A stretch of DNA of 64,000 bases from Herbaspirillum sp. LeCh32-8 (GCF_017814915.1 NZ_JAGIPZ010000001.1:55124-119123), one strand, 5' to 3'. Shown: positions 26,134 to 36,672, counted from the first letter of the stretch. Notes: generated by a model from the sequence alone, not told the origin. Numbers and translations are program-made.

Positions 26134-27002
26134 ATACCCTGACCGCCGCCATTTCCCTGGAGAACCTGACCGTCAGCTATCGCCGGCATCCGGCGCTGCA
26201 CCACGTCAACGGCGCATTTGCGCGCGGTTCTCTGACCGCCGTGGTCGGCCCCAACGGCGCCGGCAAGAGCACCTTGCTCAAGAGCATGTTGGGGCTGGTG
26301 CGCTGTAATGACGGTCGCGTGATCACCCATGTCGACGTCAAGCGCATCGCTTATTTGCCGCAGCAGGCCGAGATCGATCGCAGCTTCCCGATCTCGGTGC
26401 AGGACTGCGTGTTGCTGGGTTACTGGCAGGCGCAGGGCAACTGGGGCGGCATCGACGCCGGCATGGCCGAACGCGCGCGCCGCGCGCTGGCGGCGGTGGG
26501 GCTGGAGGGCTTCTCCGACCGGCCGGTGTCGAGCCTGTCGGTGGGCCAGTTCCAGCGCGTGCTGTTCGCCCGCATCCTGCTGCAGGATGCCGAGGTGATT
26601 CTGCTGGACGAGCCCTTCAACGCCATCGATTCCCGCACCACCGGCGACCTGCTGCGCATCATCGCTGCCTGGCATGCCGAGCGCCGTACCGTGATCGCGG
26701 TGCTGCACGACCATGATCAGGTGCGCCGCGCCTTCCCCCAGACGCTGCTGCTGGCGCGTAACGTGGTGGCCTGGGGCGAGACCGCCGACGTCATGTGCGA
26801 AGACAACCTGCTGCGCGCGCGCGCCATGGCCGAGGCGGTGGACGAGCATGCCGACATCTGCGAGGTCAGCGAGGCCGAGGTGCTGGCGCTGTCGCGCCTG
26901 CATGACGACCATACCGGCCATGCGCACGCGGGCGCGCATCACCACCACCATCATCATCACGACGGCGGCGCGCAAGCCGGCACGAAAGGCGGCCTGCAAT
27001 GA
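26130..27002 (+). CDS. znuC: Zinc ABC transporter ATPase with His-rich tail
   Basis: Cytosolic ATPase of the ZnuABC importer, 290 residues from ATG 26130. It has Walker A GPNGAGKST, Q-loop LPQQAEIDRSFPISVQDCVL, signature LSVGQFQRV, Walker B VILLDEPFNAID and VLHDHDQVRRAFP. The C-terminal region (about 255-285) is His-rich, with a run of eight His (AGAHHHHHHHHDGG), a feature of metal-transport ATPases that may sense or buffer zinc in the cytosol. It overlaps the small upstream ORF and the permease (ATGA at 26999), so it is in a tight operon. The frame extends further upstream, but without a good start. Confidence 0.93.
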   Translation: MNTLTAAISLENLTVSYRRHPALHHVNGAFARGSLTAVVGPNGAGKSTLLKSMLGLVRCNDGRVITHVDVKRIAYLPQQAEIDRSFPISVQDCVLLGYWQAQGNWGGIDAGMAERARRALAAVGLEGFSDRPVSSLSVGQFQRVLFARILLQDAEVILLDEPFNAIDSRTTGDLLRIIAAWHAERRTVIAVLHDHDQVRRAFPQTLLLARNVVAWGETADVMCEDNLLRARAMAEAVDEHADICEVSEAEVLALSRLHDDHTGHAHAGAHHHHHHHHDGGAQAGTKGGLQ

Positions 27003-27886
27003 CGTGGTTGTCCGCCTTCCATCAATTCGCCCTCGAACCCTTCCAGGAATTTTCTTTCATGCGCCGCGCACTGGTAGCGGCGTTCGCGCTGGCCCTGGGC
27101 AGCGCGCCGCTGGGCGTGCTGCTCACGCTGCGCCGCATGAGCCTGTTCGGCGAGGCCTTGAGCCACGCGGTGTTGCCGGGCGTGGCGGTGGGCTTCATCT
27201 TTTTCGGCCTGTCGCTGCCGGCGCTGTCTATCGGCGGCTTTGCCGCCGGCGTGCTGGTGGTGGCGGTGGCCGGCTGGATCAGTCGCCACACCGAGCTCAA
27301 GGAAGACGCCAGCATGGCCGCCATCTATGTGGTGGCGCTGGCGCTGGGCGTGATCCTGATTTCGCGCCACGGCACCCAGCTTGACCTGCTGCACATCCTG
27401 TTCGGCAACGTGCTGGGCGTGGACAGCGAAGGCCTGGTGCTGATCGCCGGCGTCGCCAGCGCCAGCGTATTGCTGATCGCCGCGCTGTACCGCGGCCTGC
27501 TGCTGGAAAGCTTCGACCCGGCCTACATGGCCGTGGGCGGCGGACGCAGCGGCGGGGCGATCTACCAGCAGGTGTTCCTGATGCTGGTGGTGATGAACCT
27601 GGTGGCCTCGTTCCAGACCCTGGGCACCTTGATGGCGGTCGGCCTGATGATGCTGCCGGCGGTGTCGGCGCGACTGTGGCACGACACGCTGCCGGCCCAG
27701 CTGTGCAACAGCGTGCTGCAGGCGGCCATCGCCGGCTATGCGGGGCTGCTGATTTCCTACTACGCCTCGGTGCCGTCGGGCCCGGTGATCATCGTCTGCG
27801 CCGGCGTGCTGTACGCCGCCTCGCTGCTGCTGGCGCCGCGCGGCTGGTTGCCGCGCCTGCTGCGCCGGCCGCACCTGCGGGGCTGA
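26999..27886 (+). CDS. znuB: Zinc ABC transporter permease
   Basis: The 295-residue ABC-3 family integral membrane protein begins MTWLSAFHQFALEPFQEFSF and has about eight hydrophobic helices. The family block MSLFGEALSHAVLPGVAVGF is present, as are GSAPLGVLLTLRRMSLFGEA near the start, GTQLDLLHILFGNVLGVDSE and a final LLLAPRGWLPRLLRRP. It overlaps znuC and is followed after 41 bp by znuA. The order C-B-A is typical of zinc/manganese importers. Manganese transport is the main alternative, but His-rich partners and the adjacent DUF2796 gene favour zinc. Confidence 0.93.
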   Translation: MTWLSAFHQFALEPFQEFSFMRRALVAAFALALGSAPLGVLLTLRRMSLFGEALSHAVLPGVAVGFIFFGLSLPALSIGGFAAGVLVVAVAGWISRHTELKEDASMAAIYVVALALGVILISRHGTQLDLLHILFGNVLGVDSEGLVLIAGVASASVLLIAALYRGLLLESFDPAYMAVGGGRSGGAIYQQVFLMLVVMNLVASFQTLGTLMAVGLMMLPAVSARLWHDTLPAQLCNSVLQAAIAGYAGLLISYYASVPSGPVIIVCAGVLYAASLLLAPRGWLPRLLRRPHLRG

Positions 27887-27927
27887 ATTCCTTTCGCGTC
27901 CTTTCCCGTCTTTTCTTCGGAGTCTGC

Positions 27928-28872
27928 ATGAACCTGCTGCGTCCCATTTCCTTCCTGCTGGCCGGCCTGTCGCTGGCGGCCGGCGTATCCGCCACGGCTG
28001 CCGAGCGCATCCCGGTGGTAGCCAGCTTCAGCATCCTGGGCGACATTGTCGCCAATGTCGGCGGCGAGCGTATCGCCGTGACCACGCTGGTCGGCCCCGA
28101 TGAGGACGCCCACGTGTTCCAGCCGGCGCCGGACGACATCAAGTCCGTCTCGCGCGCCAAGCTGGTGGTGGTCAACGGCCTCGGTTTCGAAGGCTGGATG
28201 GAGCGCCTGGCGCAGTCGGCCAATTACCGCGGCGCCATCGTGACCGCCTCGGCCGGCATCAAGGCCCGCGAGCGCGCCGATGACGAGCATGAGGGGCACG
28301 ACGATCACGACCATGCCGGTCACGATCACCATCATCACGGCAAGGACGATCCGCACGCCTGGCAGGATCCACAGAACGTGGTGGTCTACGCGCGCAACAT
28401 CGCCGCCGCGCTGGCCAAGCTGGACCCGGCCGGCGCCGAGGTCTACAAGAAGAACGGCGAGGCCTATGTCGCCAAGGTGCAGGAGCTGGATCAGTGGGCC
28501 GCGCAGCAGTTTGCGCAGATCCCCGAAGCCAAGCGTCGCGTGATCACCTCGCACGACGCCTTCGAATACTTCGGCGCGCGCTACAAGGTGCGCTTCCTGG
28601 CGGCGCAGGGCGTGTCCACCGACAGCGAGCCCAGCGCCAAGCAGGTGGCCTCGCTGATTCGCCAGATCAAGAGCGAGAAGATCAAGGCGCTGTTCTTCGA
28701 GAACATGGCCAACCCCAAGCTGCTGCAGCAGATCGGCCGCGAAGCGGGCGTGAGCGCCGGCGGCAAGCTGTATGCCGACGCGCTGTCTAAGGTCGGCGGC
28801 CCGGCGCCGGACTATCTCTCGCTGATGCGCTACAACGTCAGCCAGCTGCTGGAGAAGATCCGCCTCAACTGA
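27928..28872 (+). CDS. znuA: Periplasmic zinc-binding protein
   Basis: Cluster A-I/family 9 solute-binding protein, 314 residues with a signal peptide (cleavage near ATAAERIPVV). Metal ligands are visible: the His of VGPDEDAHVFQPAPDD, the flexible His/Asp-rich loop (DDHDHAGHDHHHHGKDDPHA) characteristic of ZnuA, the HAW motif at its end, and TSHDAFEYFG. The second half carries QGVSTDSEPSAKQVASLIRQ, and the Asp ligand of LYADALSKVGGPAPDYLSLM. The loop length and richness argue for zinc rather than manganese. It captures zinc for ZnuBC and is likely co-transcribed and Zur-controlled. Confidence 0.94.
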   Translation: MNLLRPISFLLAGLSLAAGVSATAAERIPVVASFSILGDIVANVGGERIAVTTLVGPDEDAHVFQPAPDDIKSVSRAKLVVVNGLGFEGWMERLAQSANYRGAIVTASAGIKARERADDEHEGHDDHDHAGHDHHHHGKDDPHAWQDPQNVVVYARNIAAALAKLDPAGAEVYKKNGEAYVAKVQELDQWAAQQFAQIPEAKRRVITSHDAFEYFGARYKVRFLAAQGVSTDSEPSAKQVASLIRQIKSEKIKALFFENMANPKLLQQIGREAGVSAGGKLYADALSKVGGPAPDYLSLMRYNVSQLLEKIRLN

Positions 28873-28969
28873 GCGCGGACGCGCCGCGACCAAATCGCGT
28901 ATGCTTGTGGCCTTCGCGCCGGGCTGGTGCCCGGCGTGTTCCATTGCACCCTATAAGGAGAAGACAAGC

Positions 28970-29287
28970 ATGAGCACCATTACCGTCGTGGCCATCATCA
29001 CCGCCAAGCCCGGCAAGCGCGAAGAGCTGCTCAACTTTGCCCGCGCCAACCTCGCCGCCGTGCGCGCGGAAGAGGGCTGTATCGAATACGGCCTGGTCAT
29101 TGACGTCGACGGCTTCGGCCCCAACCAGGCGCCGATGGGCCCGGACACCTTCGCCTTCGTCGAGAAGTGGGTCAGTGAAGAAGCGTTGAAGCTGCACTTC
29201 ACGCTGCCGCATATGGCCGACTACCGCGAAAAATCCAAGGACCTGATCGCCGATCGCGCAGTGCATGTGCTGAAGTCGGCGGACTGA
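28970..29287 (+). CDS. Antibiotic-biosynthesis-monooxygenase-domain protein (YgiN-like)
   Basis: The 105-residue cytosolic protein has an ABM fold: MSTITVVAIITAKPGKREEL, the helix LNFARANLAAVRAEEGCIEY, and a middle VEKWVSEEALKLHFTLPHMA with the conserved Trp and His of the family. Members act on quinols, haem or polyketides, or have no known substrate; no cofactor is needed. AAGGAGAAG upstream is a clear ribosome binding site. It follows znuA by 97 bp but probably has its own promoter. Confidence 0.87.
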   Translation: MSTITVVAIITAKPGKREELLNFARANLAAVRAEEGCIEYGLVIDVDGFGPNQAPMGPDTFAFVEKWVSEEALKLHFTLPHMADYREKSKDLIADRAVHVLKSAD

Positions 29288-29325
29288 GCCGGCAGACGCA
29301 AGCCTCCTTCCGAGGCGCACAAAAT

Positions 29326-29412
29326 GCCACTGGGCCCCTGCTTTCGCAGGAACGACAAATACCGAATCTCTATTTTCGTCGCCCCTGCAAAAGCAGGGGC
29401 CCAGCGGCGTTG
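29326..29412. repeat. Paired dispersed palindromic repeat
   Basis: Forward (CACTGGGCCCCTGCTTTCGC) and reverse (GCCCCTGCAAAAGCAGGGGC) copies of the same element face each other across a short AT-richer centre, between convergent genes. Same family as 3388-3500. Confidence 0.8.
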
Positions 29413-29437
29413 GCGGTGTTCCGGATCCGCTGCGGCT

Positions 29438-30376
29438 TCAATGCTCCCCGGGAAAGTCCGCCGGATGCGTCCGCGCCGGATCATAGGCGGATGCCTGCCC
29501 CATCTGCATCAGCCATGTGATGAAGGTCTTCAGCGCCGGGTTGGAGTCGGCCGCGCTGCGGTACATCATGTGGAATCCCTCCCCATGCAGCACGACTTCC
29601 GGAAATAGCTGGATCAATCGTCCGTGGGACAGGTCGTCGTCCACCAGGGCCAGCGTGCCCATGGCCACGCCGAGATCGGTCGCAGCCGCCTGCAGGCTGA
29701 GGAAGAAGTGCTCGTAGACCGTGCCCGGCATCTTGCGTCGCACCGCCACGCCGGCCTTGCTCAGCCATTGTGACCAGGCCGCCGAGCGGCTGGAGAGGTG
29801 GATCAGCGGTACCTCGACCAGGTCGCGCGGCACCTTGATCGGGTGGGTGGCCAGGAAGTGCGGCGACACCAGCGGCACCGAAACATCGTCCAGAAAGCGC
29901 ACGCATTCATAGCCGTTACGCTCCAGCGGGCTGCGCCACAGGATCACGTCAAACGGATCCTTCACATCCTCGAAATACTCCGACATGGTGGTGGTGACGC
30001 GCACCTCGATGCGCGGATTGTCGATCTGGAACTGCGACAGGCGCGGGATCAGCCAGCGCATCGCCACCGACGGCGCGGCGATCAGGCGCACCACGCGGCC
30101 CTTGCCGGCCAGGGTCAGTTGCTCGGCGGCAAGGGCGATGCGATCCAGGCTGGCTTTTACCTCGGCGTAGAAGGCCAGCGCCGCTTCTGTTGGCTCCACG
30201 CCACGCGACTGGCGCAAAAACAACGGCTGTTCAAAGTATTCCTCCAGCGATTTGATCTGCTGGCTGACCGCGCTGTGGGTGATGAAAAGCTCGCTGGCCG
30301 CCAGCGTCAGACTCCGCGTCCGGACTGCCGCTTCGAACACCTTGAGGGCTTTGAGCGGGGGCAGGGATGAGGACAT
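29438..30376 (-). CDS. LysR-family regulator, GcvA-like
   Basis: The 312-residue LTTR from ATG 30376 begins SSSLPPLKALKVFEAAVRTR, the opening typical of GcvA/TrpI-like members. The helix-turn-helix is SLTLAASELFITHSAVSQQI, followed by the EYFEQPLFLRQSRGVEPTEA linker block. The effector domain shows GRVVRLIAAPSVAMRWLIPR. Its neighbour upstream, divergent by about 100 bp, is a small unknown gene, so its target is not obvious. Length is normal. Confidence 0.87.
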   Translation of the reverse strand: MSSSLPPLKALKVFEAAVRTRSLTLAASELFITHSAVSQQIKSLEEYFEQPLFLRQSRGVEPTEAALAFYAEVKASLDRIALAAEQLTLAGKGRVVRLIAAPSVAMRWLIPRLSQFQIDNPRIEVRVTTTMSEYFEDVKDPFDVILWRSPLERNGYECVRFLDDVSVPLVSPHFLATHPIKVPRDLVEVPLIHLSSRSAAWSQWLSKAGVAVRRKMPGTVYEHFFLSLQAAATDLGVAMGTLALVDDDLSHGRLIQLFPEVVLHGEGFHMMYRSAADSNPALKTFITWLMQMGQASAYDPARTHPADFPGEH

Positions 30377-30479
30377 GATGTAAGAAAAACTTATATTGGT
30401 GTCGGAAAATGTTGCTTTGCAAAAGACAGGGTCGACCTTATTCTTCAATCACCGAAACGTTTAACAGTGAGTGAAGATC

Positions 30480-30734
30480 ATGTCTACCGTTAGTATATTT
30501 GTAAAAGATGCCGGTTTTTCTAACAATCTGCGCGCCCTGGTCGAGCTGGCCAAGTTCGCCGTCCAGCAAATCATCGCCGCCCACGCCCTGAAGCCGGTGC
30601 GTAACGACGCTGCCGAGCTGCACGATGCAGCCTACTTCGAAGGCGTTGCAGACCACGTCGAGATGGAAAGCCGCCTGCGTCAGCTGGAAAACAGCCACCT
30701 GCAAGCCGTCTGGAAGCTGCAATCGCAGATCTGA
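30480..30734 (+). CDS. Small helical protein of unknown function
   Basis: The 84-residue soluble protein begins MSTVSIFVKDAGFSNNLRAL. It is predicted to be mostly helical and ends with DHVEMESRLRQLENSHLQAV, a short coiled-coil-like segment reminiscent of DUF3563 proteins (uncertain, from memory). The start has GTGAAGATC upstream. It lies divergent from the LysR gene, so it may be its target. Nothing in the sequence shows a catalytic site. Confidence 0.6.
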   Translation: MSTVSIFVKDAGFSNNLRALVELAKFAVQQIIAAHALKPVRNDAAELHDAAYFEGVADHVEMESRLRQLENSHLQAVWKLQSQI

Positions 30735-31156
30735 GCATCGGCAAGGCAAAAGCAGCAACAGCAATACCAGCAGCACCAGGTTCCGTGAGCCTGAAGAAAA
30801 TGACGAGACCGGTTCCGTATTGTCGGAACCGCAGGCCGGACAGGCAAAGCAGCAATACCCGGGCCCCAGGCCGGGGCCGCATGGCCCGCACGGCGCCGCC
30901 GCAATGGCGCGCACCACACAAGTTCCTCGCAGAACGCACCCATCCCCGCCATGGCGGGGATTTGTCGTTTACAGCCCTCCGATTGTTATCGCCATGGCAG
31001 AGCGTCCCGTCGAACCGGCGGCGGTGACGCCGCAGTCGATCGCGCTCAAGGCAAGCCGGCCAAGCCGGCGGCTGCTGCGGTGACAGCGCCCAAGACCGCC
31101 GCCGGCGCGGCGACAGCGGGGAGTAATTCTGATCGGCGGCGCTGCGCCACCCATAT
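30735..31156. other. Gene-free or decayed region
   Basis: About 420 bp with no confident gene. It contains a hairpin ATCCCCGCC-ATGGCGGGGAT (near 30942) with a short T-rich tail. It also has a possible remnant coding piece (30994 onward: MAERPVEPAAVTPQSIALK, then a different frame reading GKPAKPAAAAVTAPKTAAG) that would need one frameshift to be a Lys/Pro/Ala-rich protein. Confidence 0.4.
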
Positions 31157-31186
31157 AAAAAAGCCCGGCATCGACCGGGCTTTTTT
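31157..31186. terminator. Bidirectional terminator
   Basis: AAAAAAGCCCGG (31157-31168) pairs perfectly with CCGGGCTTTTTT (31175-31186). It ends at the stop codon of the UDG-like gene on the minus strand and can serve both directions. Confidence 0.88.
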
Positions 31187-31989
31187 CATGCGGTTTTGCG
31201 CTTCAACAGTTGCATCCTGCCGAACAGCTGCTGCATGCCGCCGTGCTCGATGAAGCTGAGGTTGTAGGGGTGCTCGGCCACTGCGCGAGGGAAGGCTTCC
31301 AGTTGCGGCAGGCTGTGCAGCTGTTCGGCGATCTTGCCCCACAGCACCAGCGTCGGCAGCGGCGTGCCGCGCGCCTGCGCGTGGTCGGCCAGCGCGCGCA
31401 GCACGGTGTCGAAGAAGGGTTTCCAGGCGCGCGCATCCTTGACCGGCGCCACGTGCTCTCGAAACACCAGGCTGGCGTTGAGCAGCAGAAAACCGTGGCC
31501 CTCCAGGTTGGCCTGCAGGTCGGCCAGGGTCTGGATCGTGCCGGCGGTGTCCTGCTGCGCCTGCGCGGAGATGCCGGCCAGCGCGTCGCCGCTGGTGTTG
31601 CCGGCCTGCAGGGCGCCGTCGGCCACCAGCAGCATCTTCATGAAGTTGCGCAACGAGGTGGCGCGGTTGACCTGCTTGGACAAGCCCTTGTCCGACCACA
31701 ACGAGCCGACCGCGCCATCCATGAAGCACACGCCGGTGGCGCTGGCCGCGCGCGGGTAGGGGCCTTCGCCGACCAGCACGTAGCGCACCGCATCAATGGG
31801 TTGCTTGAAGGCAGCGAACAGGCGACCTTCGGTGGGCAGGTAGTTGTCCTGCGCCAGCACGCCCAGATAAGCCGGGTCGGCTTGGGCGACCGCTTCCAGG
31901 CCGGCGCGCAGGGTGGCGTGCCAGGAAGGATCGGCAGTCTGGATCAAGCCCAGCAGGTCGGCGGGCAGGGAGGTGGCGGGCGTGGTCAT
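31186..31989 (-). CDS. Uracil-DNA glycosylase family 1-like protein with altered active site
   Basis: The 267-residue protein follows the Ung order: a N-terminal YLPTEGRLFAAF block, the water-activating loop, ATGVCFMDGAVGSLW, LRNFMKML, LLLNASLVFREH (the uracil-binding Asn, N171) and the C-terminal His motif. The normal first motif GQDPYH reads GEGPYP here (74-79), so the catalytic Asp is Gly and the following His is Pro. The second motif HPSPLS reads HPYNLS (His240 kept). The Gln-to-Glu change gives a GEGP loop that recalls the GEAPG loop of family 4 enzymes. It may use Glu75, act on another lesion, or be a non-catalytic DNA-binding relative. It stands alone, convergent to the small gene at 30480. 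Confidence 0.78.
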   Translation of the reverse strand: MTTPATSLPADLLGLIQTADPSWHATLRAGLEAVAQADPAYLGVLAQDNYLPTEGRLFAAFKQPIDAVRYVLVGEGPYPRAASATGVCFMDGAVGSLWSDKGLSKQVNRATSLRNFMKMLLVADGALQAGNTSGDALAGISAQAQQDTAGTIQTLADLQANLEGHGFLLLNASLVFREHVAPVKDARAWKPFFDTVLRALADHAQARGTPLPTLVLWGKIAEQLHSLPQLEAFPRAVAEHPYNLSFIEHGGMQQLFGRMQLLKRKTA

Positions 31990-32069
31990 GAGGGGGAGTG
32001 CGGATGGCCGTCATCGGAAAGGCGGCATTGTATAACGGCGCGCCGGTCGGCTTGCATCGGCATGTGACG

Positions 32070-32296
32070 GACGACGCTGGGGGCCTGCTTTCGCAGGAAC
32101 GACAGGGCGTTGAAAGCTGCAACTGCCGTTGCTTTTGCCGGCGCAGCTGTCAGGCAAATTTTGTTTGATCAAGGATTATCAGTTGCCGGGCGTGATGCGA
32201 CGAACGACGCTGGGTTCTTGCTTTCGCAGGAACGACAGGTAATTGAAAAATTTACCACCGTCGCCCCTGCGAAAGCAGGGGCCCAGTGTCGTTTTG
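32070..32296. repeat. Dispersed palindromic repeats: one single and one paired copy
   Basis: A single forward copy (ACGCTGGGGGCCTGCTTTCG near 32073) is followed by a facing pair, forward at 32213-32245 and reverse at 32262-32291 (GCCCCTGCGAAAGCAGGGGC). They fill the gap between two minus-strand genes. The remaining bases to 32408 hold short CAGAAAGAAGGC repeats (32345, 32387) and no gene. Confidence 0.75.
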
Positions 32297-32408
32297 CTTG
32301 CCTGCGCTTTTGCGCCACCGCTCGCGCCATCAGAAAACGCCTTCAGAAAGAAGGCATCAGAGCGGCAGCATCAGAACGACGGCGTCAGAAAGAAGGCGCC
32401 GGCCGCAA

Positions 32409-34490
<2,082 letters not shown>

Positions 34491-34838
34491 GGTGATCGGT
34501 AACCTGTGCGGTTGAGGTTTGCCTGCCGGCGGTGCGGCCCGCGCCTCATCACGGGGCGCGGGCGTTGCGGCCGGGAAATGCAGTCGGCGCCGTCGGGCGC
34601 CAATACGCGTCAGATGCAGCCGAATCGCCCAACTTCAAGCGCGGCGCGGCTGCGCATATGTCGAATCTGCATGGGTTGATGCAGATTCGGCCTGCTTTTA
34701 CACCCGCCTGTATCTGTGATTGGGCATCGACATTTGCTAGAATGCGGTGTTGCAAAACGGTGCATGGCAATCCACTGCGGCCATGCTCCCATCCCTTTCT
34801 GCAGCGCTTTGTTGCAGCTAACTTTTCATGTTATCACG
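34491..34838. promoter_or_regulatory. uvrB / aminotransferase divergent region
   Basis: This 348-bp gap has no gene. TAGAAT (34738-34743) is a plausible -10 for the plus-strand aminotransferase. An ATGCAGATTC-like motif occurs near 34679 and as GAATCTGCAT near 34664, an inverted pair flanking GGGT that could be a regulatory hairpin. Confidence 0.4.
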
Positions 34839-36056
34839 ATGAACGCACCTGTCTCCGCCTCCCTGTTCTCCGCCATCGAAATGGCGCCCCGCGACCCTAT
34901 CCTGGGCGTGACCGAAGCCTACAACGCCGACAAGAACCCGGCCAAAACCAACTTGGGCGTGGGCGTGTACTACGACGACAACGGCAAGGTGCCGCTGCTG
35001 CAGTGCGTGCAGAAGGCAGAGGCGGAACTGATCGCCAAGCTGGCCCCGCGTACCTACCTGCCCATCGACGGCCTGGCGACCTATGACCGCGCCGTGCAGG
35101 AGCTGGTGTTCGGAGTCGGCAGCGCCGTGGTGACCGAGAAGCGTGCGATCACCGTGCAGGCCGTGGGCGGCACCGGTGCGCTGAAGCTGGGCGCCGACTT
35201 CCTGAAGCACTTCTCCGCCGCCGGCACTGAAGTGTGGATCAGCGATCCGAGCTGGGAAAACCACCGCGCGCTGTTCGAGATGGCCGGTTTCAAGGTCAAT
35301 GCCTATCCTTACTACGATGCCGCCACCCGCGGCGTGAACTTCACCGGCATGCTGGATGCCCTGAAGACCATGAAGTCCGGCTCCGTGGTGCTGCTGCACG
35401 CGTGCTGCCACAACCCGACCGGCGCCGACCTCTCCGACGACCAGTGGACGCAAGTCATCGACGTGGTGACCTCGCGCGGCCTGGTCCCGTTCCTGGACAT
35501 GGCTTACCAGGGCTTCGGCGACGGCATCGAAGAAGACGGCCAGGTGGTGCGCCGCTTCGCTGAAGCCGGCGGCCCGCTGTTCGTGTCGAACTCCTTCTCC
35601 AAGTCCTTCTCGCTGTACGGCGAGCGCGTCGGTGCGCTGTCGATCGCCGCTGCCAGCGCCGAAGAAGCTGCCCGCGTGCTGTCGCAATTGAAGCGCGTGG
35701 TCCGCACCAACTACTCCAACCCGCCGATCCACGGCGGCCAGGTCGTCGCGACTGCGCTGGCCTCGCCGGAACTGCGCAAGCTGTGGGAAGACGAGCTGGC
35801 CGAGATGCGCGTGCGCATCCGCGAAATGCGCCAGCTGCTGGTGGCCAAGCTGAAGGAAAAGGCGCCGGGCCACGACTTCGACTTCGTGATCAAGCAGCGC
35901 GGCATGTTCTCGTACTCCGGCCTGACCAAGGCCCAGGTCGAGCGCCTGCGCAACGAGTTCTCGATCTACGCGGTGGACACCGGTCGCATCTGCGTGGCTG
36001 CATTGAACTCGAAGAACATCGACACCGTCGTCGACGCCATCGCCAAGGTTCTGTAA
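34839..36056 (+). CDS. Aromatic amino acid / aspartate aminotransferase (class I, Ib-like)
   Basis: PLP enzyme that transfers amino groups between aromatic amino acids or aspartate and 2-oxoglutarate. The 405 residues show the AspC/TyrB type: SLFSAIEMAPRDPILGVTEA, NLGVGVYYDDNGKVPLL, GGTGALKLGADFL, HACCHNPTGADLS, LDMAYQGFGDG and the PLP lysine in SNSFSKSFSLYGERVGALSI. A late QRGMFSYSGLTKAQVERLRN carries the conserved substrate Arg region. TyrB and AspC cannot be separated by eye. Two tRNA-Asn genes follow 100 bp downstream; this aminotransferase/tRNA adjacency seems incidental. Confidence 0.92.
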   Translation: MNAPVSASLFSAIEMAPRDPILGVTEAYNADKNPAKTNLGVGVYYDDNGKVPLLQCVQKAEAELIAKLAPRTYLPIDGLATYDRAVQELVFGVGSAVVTEKRAITVQAVGGTGALKLGADFLKHFSAAGTEVWISDPSWENHRALFEMAGFKVNAYPYYDAATRGVNFTGMLDALKTMKSGSVVLLHACCHNPTGADLSDDQWTQVIDVVTSRGLVPFLDMAYQGFGDGIEEDGQVVRRFAEAGGPLFVSNSFSKSFSLYGERVGALSIAAASAEEAARVLSQLKRVVRTNYSNPPIHGGQVVATALASPELRKLWEDELAEMRVRIREMRQLLVAKLKEKAPGHDFDFVIKQRGMFSYSGLTKAQVERLRNEFSIYAVDTGRICVAALNSKNIDTVVDAIAKVL

Positions 36057-36155
36057 GAGCGGAATCGGCCATTTTCCTGTCCCCGGGAAGATGGCCTGAG
36101 AGAAAAAAGTTTTGACAGAACGCAAAATCCGGGTCATAATCTTTTTCTCAGCTGT

Positions 36156-36231
36156 TCCCTGATAGCTCAGTCGGTAGAGCGACGGACTGTTAATCCGCAG
36201 GTCCCTGGTTCGAGTCCAGGTCGGGGAGCCA
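36156..36231 (+). tRNA. tRNA-Asn (GTT), copy 1
   Basis: A 76-base cloverleaf: acceptor TCCCTGA with TCGGGGA, D-arm GCTCAGTCGGTAGAGC, anticodon loop CTGTTAA (GTT), T-arm CCTGGTTCGAGTCCAGG, encoded CCA. An identical copy lies 306 bp downstream. Confidence 0.97.
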
Positions 36232-36242
36232 AAGAACATGAG

Positions 36243-36270
36243 AGGCCTCGCAGAAGTTGCGGGGCCTTTT
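36243..36270 (+). terminator. Terminator after tRNA-Asn copy 1
   Basis: GGCCTCGC pairs with GCGGGGCC (one G-T) followed by TTTT, 12 bp after the tRNA. Confidence 0.7.
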
Positions 36271-36461
36271 CAATTGAACCCGGTTGGTAATCGTCGGCAG
36301 TGCATTCCGATGCAGACGCGACGATGATCGACGGGTTGAATCAGAGCTCAAGTTTGCGCATGGGATGAGAAGCGCAACGGCGATGATGAATGGTGTAAAA
36401 AATTTCTTCCGGCCTACTGGCAACGAAAGAAATTTTCCTTCATAATCGCGCCCTCAGCTGT

Positions 36462-36537
36462 TCCCTGATAGCTCAGTCGGTAGAGCGACGGACTGTTAAT
36501 CCGCAGGTCCCTGGTTCGAGTCCAGGTCGGGGAGCCA
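36462..36537 (+). tRNA. tRNA-Asn (GTT), copy 2
   Basis: Identical in all 76 bases to copy 1, and the identity extends into the flanks (TCAGCTGT before, AAAGAA after), which indicates a recent tandem duplication. Confidence 0.97.
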
Positions 36538-36545
36538 AAGAATCG

Positions 36546-36577
36546 AAAGCCTCGCAAGTTTCTTGCGGGGCTTTTTT
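36546..36577 (+). terminator. Terminator after tRNA-Asn copy 2
   Basis: AGCCTCGCAAG pairs with CTTGCGGGGCT (one G-T) across TTT, then TTTTT. Confidence 0.82.
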
Positions 36578-36672
36578 GTTTTCCGGGCCCGCGCAGGCCC
36601 GCTCGCAGCCGGCGGCCCGCTGTCGCAAACGCTGCTAGAATCGGCATCCCTCCGATCTTTCAGGACATTCCC

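Noticed and set aside
36156..36537. Genomic island at the tRNA-Asn genes
   Set aside because: No integrase, no partial tRNA copy as attachment site and ordinary housekeeping genes on both sides.
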